The translations under genes and the position numbers were made by a program. Of a stretch of DNA of 64,000 nucleotides, positions 43,171 through 51,915 are shown one piece after another (the first letter of the stretch is position 1; each line of letters opens with the position of its first letter). The DNA is from Alkalibacterium olivapovliticus (GTDB lineage Bacteria > Bacillota > Bacilli > Lactobacillales > Carnobacteriaceae_A), in contig NZ_PVTO01000008.1 in NCBI RefSeq assembly GCF_003003275.1, positions 1-64,000 on the forward strand, given 5' to 3'. Below the pieces are notes generated by a model, which was not told where the DNA came from, did not search any database, and worked only from the letters and a program-made list of their open reading frames with translations.

Positions 43171-43352
43171 CTGATCACTCCTTGTATTCTCTATTGAAAT
43201 TCCGTCTTAGAGTTATTAGGGTATGTCCTGAAAAAAATGCCTTTATCCGTATCTAGTATTAAAATCGAGTTGTCCTGTTTAATTATTGTTAAATATAGTG
43301 CTTATTATACATTATTTGGTTGGACTCGCTTAGTTGCAGCCTCTAATTATGC

Positions 43353-43396
43353 AAAAAAAACAAGCTGTTATCCATTAAATTAGATAGCAGCTTGTT
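43353..43396 (-). terminator. terminator of the YjiH gene
   Basis: Minus-strand arms pairing 43383-43396 with 43359-43372 (14 pairs, one G-U) are followed by an eight-T run. Confidence 0.88.
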
Positions 43397-43421
43397 CTCA
43401 TATCATGTTGTCACTCTTCAC

Positions 43422-44777
43422 TTAAAACGACAATACACCGGCCCAGGATAGAATATTTACCAATACTATAAGGACTGGGATAGATAATACTGTTCTAAAT
43501 AAAAATACTTTAATGACATCCCAAAAATTTAATCCGATTTTAGTTTTCACCAGAATCATTCCCGTTTCAGACATGAACACTAATTGGGTAAAGGCTAATA
43601 CACCAATGAAGAAACGAGCGGCTTCTGACTCAGCGCCAATTATAAATAGTGCAGGCAGATACATATCTGCGAAACCTGCTACAGAAGCCGGTGCCATTTG
43701 CGAGGCGACCTCACGACTGTATCCGAGAAAATCATAAACAGGAACGAGTGGGGCACTGATGATATCAAAGAATGCAGTATACTCTGCGATGATCAGTGAC
43801 AATGTTCCAACAGCCATAATAATTGGAAGAAAACCGACATAGATATCAACCACATTTTTTAAGGCTTCCAGAAAAGCGCCCCCTATGGAAGTCTGTTCTG
43901 CCTGTTCAATGGCTGAATCATACGAGTGTTCCACAATTGTTTTATCCTCAGGTATTTCAACTGATTTAGGTGTTTTATCTTCAAAATAAGTAGATTCAAA
44001 TTTCTTTAAAGGTAACCGTGCAGTGATAAAGGCTAAAATCAGTGTGACGACTACAATAGATCCATAAAAGATCGGGAAAATACCGCTGAATCCCAATTCT
44101 TCTGCCACTGCAGCTGCAAACGCGATCCCGACAATAGAAAAACTGGTGGAAATAATGTAAGCTTCTCTTTTATTATAGTATCCTCTCTGATACTGCTTAT
44201 CAGTCACAACAATTCCAATTGTTCCATCGCCTACAAAAGAGGCAATCGCATCAATCATAGAATAACCGGGTACTCTAAATAATTTTTCAACTAAGGGGCC
44301 TAAGAGTATCCCGACAAATTCTACGATTCCAAAGTGAGTCAGTAACGGAAGGGCCAGGATTCCTACGAAAAACGTAATATACAGGGTTGTTAAAAGTCCT
44401 TTACTCCCAGCCATCAACCCACCTGTATCAGGGTCCAGGATCATATCGGCTACAGCATTACCTGCAAACCAGTTATTGATTACCATCAGATAAAGAAATG
44501 AACCGACGAGTCTCAAAACCACGTTGATAGGCGATGCTTTGAATATCTTGTTGAGAAAACCACTTTTTGACGTGTAAAAAGTAAAGATAACCGTTGCGAC
44601 TAAGACGATCCAGGCACAGATGACTGTGAACAATATAAACTCGTCCAATATATTATCTGTTACTAAGTAGATGATGTGAGAAATCATAATTCGACTCTCG
44701 CCACCAATAGTAAATGGAACTAGAAAAAATATGAATCCAATCAACGATAAAAATATAAACTTAAACTTATTAATCAT
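43422..44777 (-). CDS. YjiH family nucleoside-recognition (Gate) membrane protein
   Basis: A 451-residue membrane protein with about ten hydrophobic segments and two Gate (nucleoside recognition) regions, the first around SFVGDGTIGIVVTDKQYQRGYYNKREAYI and the second in SAPLVPVYDFLGYSREVASQMAPASVAGFADMY. Such proteins are presumed transporters; substrates in the YjiH branch are unproven. A charged cytoplasmic loop near 275-300 separates the halves. GGAGGGT precedes the ATG. Single gene between terminators. Confidence 0.9.
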   Translation of the reverse strand: MINKFKFIFLSLIGFIFFLVPFTIGGESRIMISHIIYLVTDNILDEFILFTVICAWIVLVATVIFTFYTSKSGFLNKIFKASPINVVLRLVGSFLYLMVINNWFAGNAVADMILDPDTGGLMAGSKGLLTTLYITFFVGILALPLLTHFGIVEFVGILLGPLVEKLFRVPGYSMIDAIASFVGDGTIGIVVTDKQYQRGYYNKREAYIISTSFSIVGIAFAAAVAEELGFSGIFPIFYGSIVVVTLILAFITARLPLKKFESTYFEDKTPKSVEIPEDKTIVEHSYDSAIEQAEQTSIGGAFLEALKNVVDIYVGFLPIIMAVGTLSLIIAEYTAFFDIISAPLVPVYDFLGYSREVASQMAPASVAGFADMYLPALFIIGAESEAARFFIGVLAFTQLVFMSETGMILVKTKIGLNFWDVIKVFLFRTVLSIPVLIVLVNILSWAGVLSF

Positions 44778-44897
44778 GTATAATACCCTCCATTATTGTC
44801 GCTTATCAGAATAGCATAGATTGAGGGAATACACAATTAATACCTCAATGTGATCACCAGTCATTTTCAATCGAATGAATAAAGATACTTTTAAACC

Positions 44898-44932
44898 GAA
44901 AAAAAAGAGACTATCTTTAGTCGGTAGTCTCT
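44898..44932 (-). terminator. terminator of the VOC gene
   Basis: Minus-strand arms AGAGACTA (44925-44932) and TAGTCTCT (44906-44913) are followed by an eight-base T run. Confidence 0.88.
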
Positions 44933-44946
44933 CCGTACTGACCTTA

Positions 44947-45831
44947 TCACTCAGCTTCCTGCCATGCTCTATCCAGCTCAGCGATGTCCAGTTTTTTCAT
45001 GGTTAAAAATGACTGAGTCACTCGATTAATCTGTTCTTTTGTTCCATTTGACAGTAAATCATCCATTGACTCTGGTACGATTTGCCACGATAAGCCAAAC
45101 TGATCTTTGAGCCATCCACACTGCTCAGACTCTGGATCGAAAGATAACTTATCCCAGTAATAATCAATTTCTGCCTGATTTTCACACAGCACCATCAACG
45201 AAAAGGACTCATTGAATGATAGATTTTCATTCTTTGCATTATCCATAGCGTAAAACTGTCTGCCAAACAAGTGAAATCCGGAGAATTTAACTTTAGAATC
45301 CGTGTTTTCAGCTTCTCCTGCCTCATAATACTGCATTTCTTCTATTGAAGAGATCGGAAATAGGTCCGTATAATAAACAACCGCATCTTCAGCTTTACCT
45401 GATACAGCGTCAGAAAATAAAAAATTGGGTATTATTTTCTGAACGACTGGCTTGTCAGAAAGTAAAATCTGCCAAGTCAGACCATAACGATCTTCAAGCC
45501 ATCCATACCGTTTACTGAACGGATATTCTCTAAGCGGTACTAATTCTTTTCCGCCTTCAGTCAGGGTCGTCCATACTCTATCGACTTCTTCGTCTGATGA
45601 ACACTGTACCATCAATGAAAAAGAACGATTGAACTTGAATAGAGGACCCGCACTGAAGGCGGTAAAAGGCTGACCTGATAATTCAAAGTTGATTGTCGTA
45701 GTGTCTCCAGATGGGGTGTTTTCCAGGACCTGTATACTAGTAATCCTAGACTGGTCAAATAAACGTGTATAGTATCTCACTGCTTCTTCTGCCTCATCAT
45801 TGAACCACAAGTTGGGAACGATGTCTTTCAT
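44947..45831 (-). CDS. VOC family protein (PhnB-like), two tandem domains
   Basis: A 294-residue protein of two consecutive PhnB-type vicinal-oxygen-chelate domains. Domain one (about 1-135) has IVPNLWFNDEAEEAVRYYTRLF and YGWLEDRYGLTWQIL; domain two (about 137-280) has IIPNFLFSD, AVVYYTDLFP and CGWLKDQFGLSWQIVP. The family includes metal-binding proteins of mostly unknown function, often mis-annotated as demethylubiquinone methyltransferase. Internal duplication is plain. AAAAGGAGAGG precedes the ATG. Confidence 0.92.
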   Translation of the reverse strand: MKDIVPNLWFNDEAEEAVRYYTRLFDQSRITSIQVLENTPSGDTTTINFELSGQPFTAFSAGPLFKFNRSFSLMVQCSSDEEVDRVWTTLTEGGKELVPLREYPFSKRYGWLEDRYGLTWQILLSDKPVVQKIIPNFLFSDAVSGKAEDAVVYYTDLFPISSIEEMQYYEAGEAENTDSKVKFSGFHLFGRQFYAMDNAKNENLSFNESFSLMVLCENQAEIDYYWDKLSFDPESEQCGWLKDQFGLSWQIVPESMDDLLSNGTKEQINRVTQSFLTMKKLDIAELDRAWQEAE

Positions 45832-45971
45832 TTCTTAACCTCTCCTTTTAATAGCATTGAATATGTAATAAACAGTCACTAAGAAGGGCTTTACGCTGAT
45901 AGTATACCACTAGTCCCCTAATCTGACGGTTATTTGCACCTATGATTATAAGGAAACCAATTAAAACAAAA

Positions 45972-46008
45972 AAAGGCAAGGACCATGATTACTCATGTCC
46001 TTGCCTTT
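45972..46008 (-). terminator. terminator of the first cold-shock gene
   Basis: A hairpin of AAAGGCAAGGA and TCCTTGCCTTT extended by CATGA/TCATG with one bulge, followed on the minus strand by a long T run. Confidence 0.88.
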
Positions 46009-46028
46009 AACAGTTTAGTTTATGTTAA

Positions 46029-46229
46029 TTAAGCCTTAGTAACGTTTGCTGCTTGAAGTCCGCGTGCGCCTTCTTCAGTATCAAAGTTTACTGCTTGGCC
46101 TTCATCTAAAGATTTGAATCCTTCTTCTTGGATTGCTGAGAAGTGTACGAATACGTCGTCTGCTCCGTCACGTTCGATAAAGCCAAAACCTTTTTCTGCG
46201 TTAAACCATTTTACTGTACCTGTTTCCAT
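46029..46229 (-). CDS. cspA: cold-shock protein, copy 1
   Basis: A 66-residue single cold-shock domain. [20 protein letters not shown] carries RNP-1 (KGFGFI) and [10 protein letters not shown] carries RNP-2 (VFVHF). Binds single-stranded RNA and DNA, melting RNA structure in the cold. The ATG follows AAGGAGG; a longer in-frame start has no ribosome site. The protein is identical to the product of the gene at 47.5 kb. A long 5' UTR of about 105 bases separates promoter and start, as in other cold-shock genes. Confidence 0.97.
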   Translation of the reverse strand: METGTVKWFNAEKGFGFIERDGADDVFVHFSAIQEEGFKSLDEGQAVNFDTEEGARGLQAANVTKA

Positions 46230-46239
46230 AATTAAAATT

Positions 46240-46261
46240 CCTCCTTGTGCCTTCAGCACAA
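46240..46261 (-). promoter_or_regulatory. 5' UTR hairpin abutting the ribosome site
   Basis: On the minus strand TTGTGC-TGAAG-GCACAA (46245-46261) ends directly against the GGAGG ribosome site (46240-46244). The same element is repeated at copy 2 (47701-47722). It could modulate ribosome access with temperature; this is inferred. Confidence 0.5.
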
Positions 46262-46340
46262 ATATTTACATTATTGCTTAAGGATCAATTCGGAATGCAT
46301 TACACAGTTCTTAAAATGTCTCTTACAATATGTTAAACAC

Positions 46341-46349
46341 AGTATAACA
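46341..46349 (-). promoter_or_regulatory. extended -10 promoter of cold-shock gene 1
   Basis: TGTTATACT on the minus strand (TATACT at 46341-46346) is an extended -10 box giving a leader of about 105 bases. No good -35 is seen. Copy 2 has TGGTATACT at 47802-47810. Confidence 0.6.
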
Positions 46350-46394
46350 CACTCTTCCAAGAAAACCTAATGAATATTGAAAAGACTTTAAAAA

Positions 46395-47246
46395 TTATCT
46401 TTCTACGAAGTCTTCCGGCTTATCTAAGTCTTCAAACGTCAGGCTGTCCAGATAGTTCATGTGTTCTTTTTTTAATTCAAAGTCAAAAATCTCTGCATTT
46501 TTTTGAATTCTCTCTTCATGAACTGATTTGGTTAATGGAACAAACCCATGTTGGAGGCTCCATCTTAAAAGGATTTGAGCAATCGATTTGCCATATGCCT
46601 CACTCATTTTTTGAACCTCTTCGTCTTCATTCAAGTGTTTCATTGGTGAAAGAGGTGACCATGCCTCAACCACGATATCGTGTTTACGGCTCAACTCAAC
46701 CGTATCTTTCTGCAAGACACCAGGGTGTAATCTGATCTGATTGACCATAGGCTTGATTCTTGCTGTTTCCATTATATTAGTTATATGAGGGACAGCAAAA
46801 TTGCTGATTCCGATTGCTTTTAATTTCCCTTCATCATAGAGTTCTTCCAAAGCGCGCCACGTTTCTCTATTATCTTTTTTCCAGTCTCCGCCGTTATTTT
46901 TAACCACAGGCCAGTGGATCAGGAATAAGTCAAGGTAATCCAGACCCAACTTCTCAAGTGATATAGCTACTTCTCGTTTCGTCGCCTCATACCCATGATT
47001 AGTATTATTTAGTTTACTTGTCACAAATAAATCTTCTCTAGGAACACCACATTCTTTGATTCCTTTTCCGACAAACTCTTCATTTTTGTACATCTGGGCT
47101 GTATCAATATGACGATAGCCAGCTTTAACTGCTGCTTTGACCCCTTCAACCGCTTCGTTTGGATCTGTAACCTGCCAAGTCCCATATCCCAATACTGGAA
47201 TCTCTAATCCATTAGATAAAGAGTATGTATCTGTCAAACTATTCAT
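46395..47246 (-). CDS. aldo/keto reductase
   Basis: A 283-residue aldo/keto reductase of the YvgN/2,5-diketogluconate reductase type. The tetrad is present: D and Y in HIDTAQMYKNE, K in VTSKLNN, H in LFLIHWP. IGISNFAVPHI and VPLTKSVHEERIQKNAEIFDFEL match the NADPH-binding segments. TAAGGAGG precedes the ATG. It lies between two identical cold-shock loci and is only distantly similar to the reductase at 16 kb. Confidence 0.94.
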   Translation of the reverse strand: MNSLTDTYSLSNGLEIPVLGYGTWQVTDPNEAVEGVKAAVKAGYRHIDTAQMYKNEEFVGKGIKECGVPREDLFVTSKLNNTNHGYEATKREVAISLEKLGLDYLDLFLIHWPVVKNNGGDWKKDNRETWRALEELYDEGKLKAIGISNFAVPHITNIMETARIKPMVNQIRLHPGVLQKDTVELSRKHDIVVEAWSPLSPMKHLNEDEEVQKMSEAYGKSIAQILLRWSLQHGFVPLTKSVHEERIQKNAEIFDFELKKEHMNYLDSLTFEDLDKPEDFVER

Positions 47247-47419
47247 ATTCTGTTCCTCCTTAGATTGTCATACTTTAAAAATCTTTACTTACTAATTATA
47301 CATAAAATCAGAGAACAGGCTAATTAAATGTTTTATGATTGACAAAAGGAGCAGACTCGTTGCCAGAGTTTTTAATAATCATTTTTTTAATTAGTTGCGC
47401 CTGTGGTCGGACAGAAACT

Positions 47420-47807
47420 AATTAAAACAAAAAAAGACAAGGATCATGATTGCTCATGTCCTTGCCTTTAACAGTTTAGTTTAGGTTAATTAAGCCTTAG
47501 TAACGTTTGCTGCTTGAAGTCCGCGTGCGCCTTCTTCAGTATCAAAGTTTACTGCTTGGCCTTCATCTAAAGATTTGAATCCTTCTTCTTGGATTGCTGA
47601 GAAGTGTACGAATACGTCGTCTGCTCCGTCACGTTCGATAAAGCCAAAACCTTTTTCTGCGTTAAACCATTTTACTGTACCTGTTTCCATAATTAAAATT
47701 CCTCCTTGTGCCTTCAGCACAAATATTTACATTATTGCTTAAGGATCAATTCGGAATGCATTACACAGTTCTTAAAATGTCTCTTACAATATGTTAAACA
47801 CAGTATA
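47420..47807. repeat. 388-base direct repeat, copy 2
   Basis: Second copy of the cold-shock block, in the same orientation as copy 1. The coding region and 5' UTR appear identical base for base; flanks diverge immediately outside. A recombination between copies would delete the aldo/keto reductase gene plus one cold-shock gene (1461 bases). Confidence 0.93.
47490..47690 (-). CDS. cspA: cold-shock protein, copy 2
   Basis: Same 66-residue protein as copy 1, with RNP-1 KGFGFI and RNP-2 VFVHF. It has its own terminator hairpin just downstream (47434-47469), its own 5' UTR hairpin and its own extended -10 (TGGTATACT). Having two identical genes doubles the dosage of the cold-shock protein; the -10 context differs by one base (TGg versus TGt). 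The start is chosen as for copy 1. Confidence 0.97.
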   Translation of the reverse strand: METGTVKWFNAEKGFGFIERDGADDVFVHFSAIQEEGFKSLDEGQAVNFDTEEGARGLQAANVTKA

Positions 47808-47964
47808 CCATATCCTTTCAAAAAAACCTAATCTTTTTTTGCACTGGTTAAAATAATTTGAATTATAAAAACTCTAAACCTCATTTCCAACAAATTGTCA
47901 CTTAATTTCACACTGCTGCAAATAGTCTAAATTCCAAGTGATCATTCTTTATTTATATAATTAT

Positions 47965-47993
47965 TTGCTTTAAAGTTATGGTTAAAATATAAT
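47965..47993 (+). promoter_or_regulatory. sigma-A promoter of the GGDEF-EAL gene
   Basis: TTGCTT (47965-47970), a 17-base spacer and consensus TATAAT (47988-47993) lie 34 bases before the start codon. Confidence 0.8.
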
Positions 47994-48027
47994 TATTCTG
48001 ACATTAAATAAGTAAAGGAGAAAAATC

Positions 48028-49920
48028 ATGGCATTATTAACCAAACAAAATCTCACCTTCGGCCTTCTCGGTTTAGTTTCTCTGCTCGGACTGCCTTTCA
48101 CACTGAACTACTATAACGTCTCTTATAGTCCTGTGATAACACTTCTACATATTATTATGATGCTGTTATGTGCTTACTCCTGGCACCTCTACCGGGAATC
48201 AAAAAAAACAAAGGACTCTAACCAGGAACTTAATGATAATCGCAAACAGATCCTATTAAGAGAGAACGTTTTAAAATCACTGTTTGACAATAACAATTCA
48301 TACTTGTGGACGATCGATTTTGCTGAAAAGACTTTCCTTCCCTCTATAGGTTTCGAACAAGTTTACGGATTTTCCAGAGATGAGTTTATGAACAACTATG
48401 AATTATGGAAAGATCGGGTTATTCCAGAAGATATGGATATAGCTGAAGAACATTATGCCAGACTCAAATCTGGGCTGCCTTCAAACAGAATGTTTCGTTT
48501 CAGGAACAGTAATGAAGAAATAAGGTGGCTTGATGCTTGGGGCACCCCTATTTTTAATGACAAGAAAGAAGTTACTCATCTGACAGGAGTGGCTTATGAC
48601 ATTACGGACCGTAAAGAACTGGAAGAAAAACTCTACCATAGTGCTACTCATGATGATCTGACTGGCCTGCCCAATCGCAAGAAATTAATGAGCCACATGA
48701 AAAGTGAGATAGAAAAATGTCAAGAAAAGAATCAGTCTTTTGCTGTTTTATTTCTAGATTTGGACCGATTTAAGTTTATAAACGATAATTATGGACATAA
48801 TACAGGGGATAAATTACTTATTCAAATTGGGAACCGTCTCCAGACTTTTATTGATGGCAAAGGAATTGTGTCAAGGCATGGCGGCGACGAATTCATTATT
48901 ATCATCCGTTACAACAAATACAAGCAATTCAAAGAGCTCGTCAATGGAATCCTGGACACATTCAAAACACCATATGACTTGAACATTGAAAACAGTACAA
49001 TCTCAGCAAGTATTGGGATCAGTATGTATCCGAAAGATGCCACGACGATAGAAGGACTGATCGGACAGGCTGACAGAGCCATGTATAGAGCCAAGGCTCA
49101 AGGTAAAAATACTTACCGGTTTGCTAATCCTGTACTTGAACAGGCTGAAATACGCAAGAACAGCATTGAGAAACAATTGAAAAAAGCATTAGAGCAAGAT
49201 GAGTTCGAATTATACTACCAGCCAAAAGTCGTCTTAAAAACTGGAGACATATTTGAAGCTGAAACGATAATTGACTGGCACAATTCTCATTTAGGAAGAG
49301 TATCCGCTACTGAATTCATTCCACTGGCGGAAAGTCATGGTCTAATGGATGAAATCGGATTATGGGTTTTAGATGAAGCAATGAAACAAGGAAATAGATG
49401 GAAAGAAATGGGGATAGATATCCGTCTTTCCGTCAACGTATCGATTATTCAATTTGAAAATCCTCTATTTTTGAGGAATATCAGCAACCTGCTATCCAAA
49501 AATCATTATAACGCTGAAAATTTAACTTTGGAAATTACCGAGAATATTCTGCAGAATACTCAGCACGCATCAAATGTTATCCACCAGCTGCAAAATATGG
49601 GGTTTGAAATAGCCATTGATGACTTTGGAACAGGGTATTCTTCTTTAAGCGTCATCAATGCTCTGCCAATTGATACAATAAAAATTGATAAATCCTTTGT
49701 TTTGAATATTTTGGAAAACGAGCATAACGCTAAGTTAGTAGAAACAATCATCAGCCTCGGTGATGCCATCGACTGCAAAGTAATGGCTGAAGGAATTGAG
49801 ACTGTTCAGCAATCCGGCTTTTTAAAGCAGATCGGCTGCTTATATGGCCAAGGATCTTTCTACAGCTCACCTAAGAAGGCTGAAGAATTTCAGCAAATGT
49901 ATGAAGAACAATTAGCTTAA
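48028..49920 (+). CDS. membrane PAS-GGDEF-EAL protein
   Basis: A 630-residue cyclic-di-GMP enzyme. Two membrane helices (about 9-27 and 34-53) and a short coil lead to a PAS domain (about 80-200, ending TGVAYDITDRKELEEKL). GGDEF follows (about 205-370, motif SRHGGDEFII intact; DLDRFKFINDNYGH). The EAL domain (about 385-625) has ETI where EAL is expected, but the Glu is kept, as are N in SVNVSI, E in LEITE, DDFGTGYSS, K in IKIDKSFV, E in AEGIET and Q in GQGSF. Both activities are therefore possible, with PAS sensing. AAAGGAG precedes the ATG. Confidence 0.93.
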   Translation: MALLTKQNLTFGLLGLVSLLGLPFTLNYYNVSYSPVITLLHIIMMLLCAYSWHLYRESKKTKDSNQELNDNRKQILLRENVLKSLFDNNNSYLWTIDFAEKTFLPSIGFEQVYGFSRDEFMNNYELWKDRVIPEDMDIAEEHYARLKSGLPSNRMFRFRNSNEEIRWLDAWGTPIFNDKKEVTHLTGVAYDITDRKELEEKLYHSATHDDLTGLPNRKKLMSHMKSEIEKCQEKNQSFAVLFLDLDRFKFINDNYGHNTGDKLLIQIGNRLQTFIDGKGIVSRHGGDEFIIIIRYNKYKQFKELVNGILDTFKTPYDLNIENSTISASIGISMYPKDATTIEGLIGQADRAMYRAKAQGKNTYRFANPVLEQAEIRKNSIEKQLKKALEQDEFELYYQPKVVLKTGDIFEAETIIDWHNSHLGRVSATEFIPLAESHGLMDEIGLWVLDEAMKQGNRWKEMGIDIRLSVNVSIIQFENPLFLRNISNLLSKNHYNAENLTLEITENILQNTQHASNVIHQLQNMGFEIAIDDFGTGYSSLSVINALPIDTIKIDKSFVLNILENEHNAKLVETIISLGDAIDCKVMAEGIETVQQSGFLKQIGCLYGQGSFYSSPKKAEEFQQMYEEQLA

Positions 49921-49985
49921 GTTATCACAGTTCGTCTCTTGAAGACTCATCTTTAGCCGCTCACCCATCCTATTTAATCAATGTA

Positions 49986-50026
49986 AAAAGGACAGTCTCT
50001 CAACATACTGAGTAGACTGTCCTTTT
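49986..50026. terminator. bidirectional terminator
   Basis: Perfect 13-base arms AAAAGGACAGTCT (49986-49998) and AGACTGTCCTTTT (50014-50026), between the converging GGDEF-EAL and dus genes. Confidence 0.92.
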
Positions 50027-50032
50027 GCACTT

Positions 50033-51049
50033 TTAATTAAGCTTAATTTCGATAAAGTTATTCTGTCTTTCGTCTTCTACTGGATCGTCATAGTGTTCTT
50101 CAAAGTCATCCAGCAAGGCACGAACCTCATCAGTGGTCTGGGTTTCCATTAACTGAACTCTCAAATCACTCGCACCACGCATTCCTCTGACATAAATTTT
50201 GAAAAATCGGCGCAGCGGCTTGAATGCACGTCCAGCATCGACTCCGTATTCATCAAAAAGATTCAAATGCAGTCTTAAAAGGGCAAGCATTTCTTCACTG
50301 CTGTGATCTTTAGGGTCTTTTTCAAAAGCAAAGGGATTCTTAAATACGCCCCGTCCTATCATAACGCCGTCTACACCGGTTTCCTCAACTAATTTCAACC
50401 CGGTTTCGCGATCGGGTATATCTCCATTGATCGTGATCAAGGTGTCTGGCGCTATTTCGTCGCGAAGCTTTTTGATGTCGGAAATTAGTTCCCAATGAGC
50501 GTCTTTTTTGCTCATTTCTTTCTTTGTCCGTAAATGAATCGACAAGTTTACGATATCCTGTTTCAGTAAATGGGTGATCCAGTCGCGCCACTCATCCAGT
50601 TTAGTATAACCCAACCTTGTTTTGACGCTGACGGGCAGTCCTCCAGCTTTGGCTGCTTCAATTAATTCAGCTGCAACTTCAGGGCGCAGGATCAGGCCAC
50701 TGCCTTTTCCTTTTCCGGCAACGTTTGGTACCGGGCAACCCATATTGATATCGATACCACTGAATCCAGCCTCTGCCATCCCGATACTCATTTCTCGGAA
50801 ATGTTCCGGCTGATCTCCCCATATGTGAGCCACTAGTGGTTGCTCGTCTTCAGTAAAAGCAAGACGTCCACGCAGACTGTTTCGACCTTCCGGGTGACAG
50901 TAACTGACGGAATTTGTAAATTCAGTAAAGAAAACATCTGGCCTGCCCGCTTCAGCTATGACATGTCTGAATACAACATCCGTGACATCTTCCATTGGAG
51001 CCAGGACAAAGAATGGCTTCGGCAAGTCTTTCCAAAAGTTTTTTTTCAT
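50033..51049 (-). CDS. dus: tRNA-dihydrouridine synthase
   Basis: Reduces uridines in tRNA to dihydrouridine using FMN. The 338-residue protein has [14 protein letters not shown] at residues 15-28, the catalytic Cys 105 in [42 protein letters not shown], and GDIPDRETG and [12 protein letters not shown] for phosphate binding. The [10 protein letters not shown] segment fits Firmicutes Dus, which are shorter than DusB fusions. AAAGGATAT precedes the ATG. Confidence 0.94.
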   Translation of the reverse strand: MKKNFWKDLPKPFFVLAPMEDVTDVVFRHVIAEAGRPDVFFTEFTNSVSYCHPEGRNSLRGRLAFTEDEQPLVAHIWGDQPEHFREMSIGMAEAGFSGIDINMGCPVPNVAGKGKGSGLILRPEVAAELIEAAKAGGLPVSVKTRLGYTKLDEWRDWITHLLKQDIVNLSIHLRTKKEMSKKDAHWELISDIKKLRDEIAPDTLITINGDIPDRETGLKLVEETGVDGVMIGRGVFKNPFAFEKDPKDHSSEEMLALLRLHLNLFDEYGVDAGRAFKPLRRFFKIYVRGMRGASDLRVQLMETQTTDEVRALLDDFEEHYDDPVEDERQNNFIEIKLN

Positions 51050-51218
51050 AGTCTGTATATCCTTTCACTTTTAAAGTTCAAATTATATTGCATCATATAA
51101 TGCTATTTCAGTTGGTTATACTTCATTTACTCATTGTAACCAAGTTAACTCTATCTATTTTAACGATTATAGCCAGTTTGTCAAATTAAAATTCAGTTAT
51201 GCCAGAATGTTTATCTTA

Positions 51219-51265
51219 TATAAAAACCCGTATGCAGAATCACTTGGACGGTGACGCATACGGGT
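51219..51265 (-). terminator. terminator of the YjaB-like acetyltransferase gene
   Basis: Arms ACCCGTATGC (51226-51235) and GCATACGGGT (51256-51265) pair perfectly; on the minus strand a TTTTTATATA tail follows. Confidence 0.85.
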
Positions 51266-51298
51266 ACCCTAATTCATCCTGATGCATAATGTTATTAA

Positions 51299-51724
51299 CT
51301 ATAATGCTTGCCACTTCATCACACATTCAACTTGGGCTACATTCTCATCTACCTGCTCACTTGTAATACAGAAGCCATTCTTATAGTAAAAATGCACAGC
51401 TCGCCTATTATTCTTGTAGACATGCAGCATTAGAGAAGATTTAGACCGTTTAGCATAGTCTAACAAAGCTTGCCCAATCCCTTTAGACTGCTCACTTGGT
51501 TCAACAAATAGTCCTTCTATAAACTGATTGTTTAGTCCGATGAAACCCAAATTCTGACCATTTTTTTCATATACCACTATGTCTGCTTGTGGCAGCATAG
51601 ATTTTACCTGCTCATAATTTTCTTCCCAGTACTGTCTACTGATAAAATGGTGCGCTTCTGTATTTGCTTTTAGCCAAATAGCCATTACGTCATCTAGATC
51701 TTCTGGTTTAAATGTTCTAATCAT
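51299..51724 (-). CDS. GNAT family N-acetyltransferase (YjaB/YiaC-like)
   Basis: A 141-residue GNAT enzyme. MIRTFKPEDLDDVMAIWLKANTEAHHFI and YWEENYEQVKSMLPQADIVVYE closely follow the YjaB/YiaC type. The acetyl-CoA loop is SKGIGQALLDYAK and the C-terminal part NRRAVHFYYKNGF. These act on protein lysines or small amines; target unknown. The ATG at 51724 is 6 bases after AAGGAG; a GTG eight codons upstream lacks a site. Single gene. Confidence 0.92.
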   Translation of the reverse strand: MIRTFKPEDLDDVMAIWLKANTEAHHFISRQYWEENYEQVKSMLPQADIVVYEKNGQNLGFIGLNNQFIEGLFVEPSEQSKGIGQALLDYAKRSKSSLMLHVYKNNRRAVHFYYKNGFCITSEQVDENVAQVECVMKWQAL

Positions 51725-51915
51725 TACTAGCTCCTTATAACTATGCACAATGCTGTGCTTAAATTAGTGTAAACATACTTCAGATAAACTGTTTAATAGT
51801 CGTTACATAAAGCCCTTAAGCTTATATTGGTTATACTTTTTAGAAGAAATCAGTTTAATTAAAAGCAGCACTTCTACGCCTATCTTCCTATTATAAGACC
51901 GTTTTTTCAAGTCAT

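Larger units (their letters stand above)
45959..46346. repeat. 388-base direct repeat, copy 1
   Basis: This block and 47420-47807 are almost identical: offset 1461 bases, with only four differences that I see, all in the 3' untranslated/terminator part. It covers the terminator, a whole cspA-like gene, its long 5' UTR and the -10 box, and ends exactly after the -10. It flanks an aldo/keto reductase gene. Confidence 0.93.

Noticed and set aside
46370-46735. 121-codon plus-strand frame opposite the aldo/keto reductase
   Set aside because: Antisense to a clear enzyme gene, no recognisable domain.
45959-47807. Insertion sequence or composite transposon around the aldo/keto reductase
   Set aside because: The repeats are complete cold-shock loci. 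There is no transposase, no terminal inverted repeat and no target duplication.
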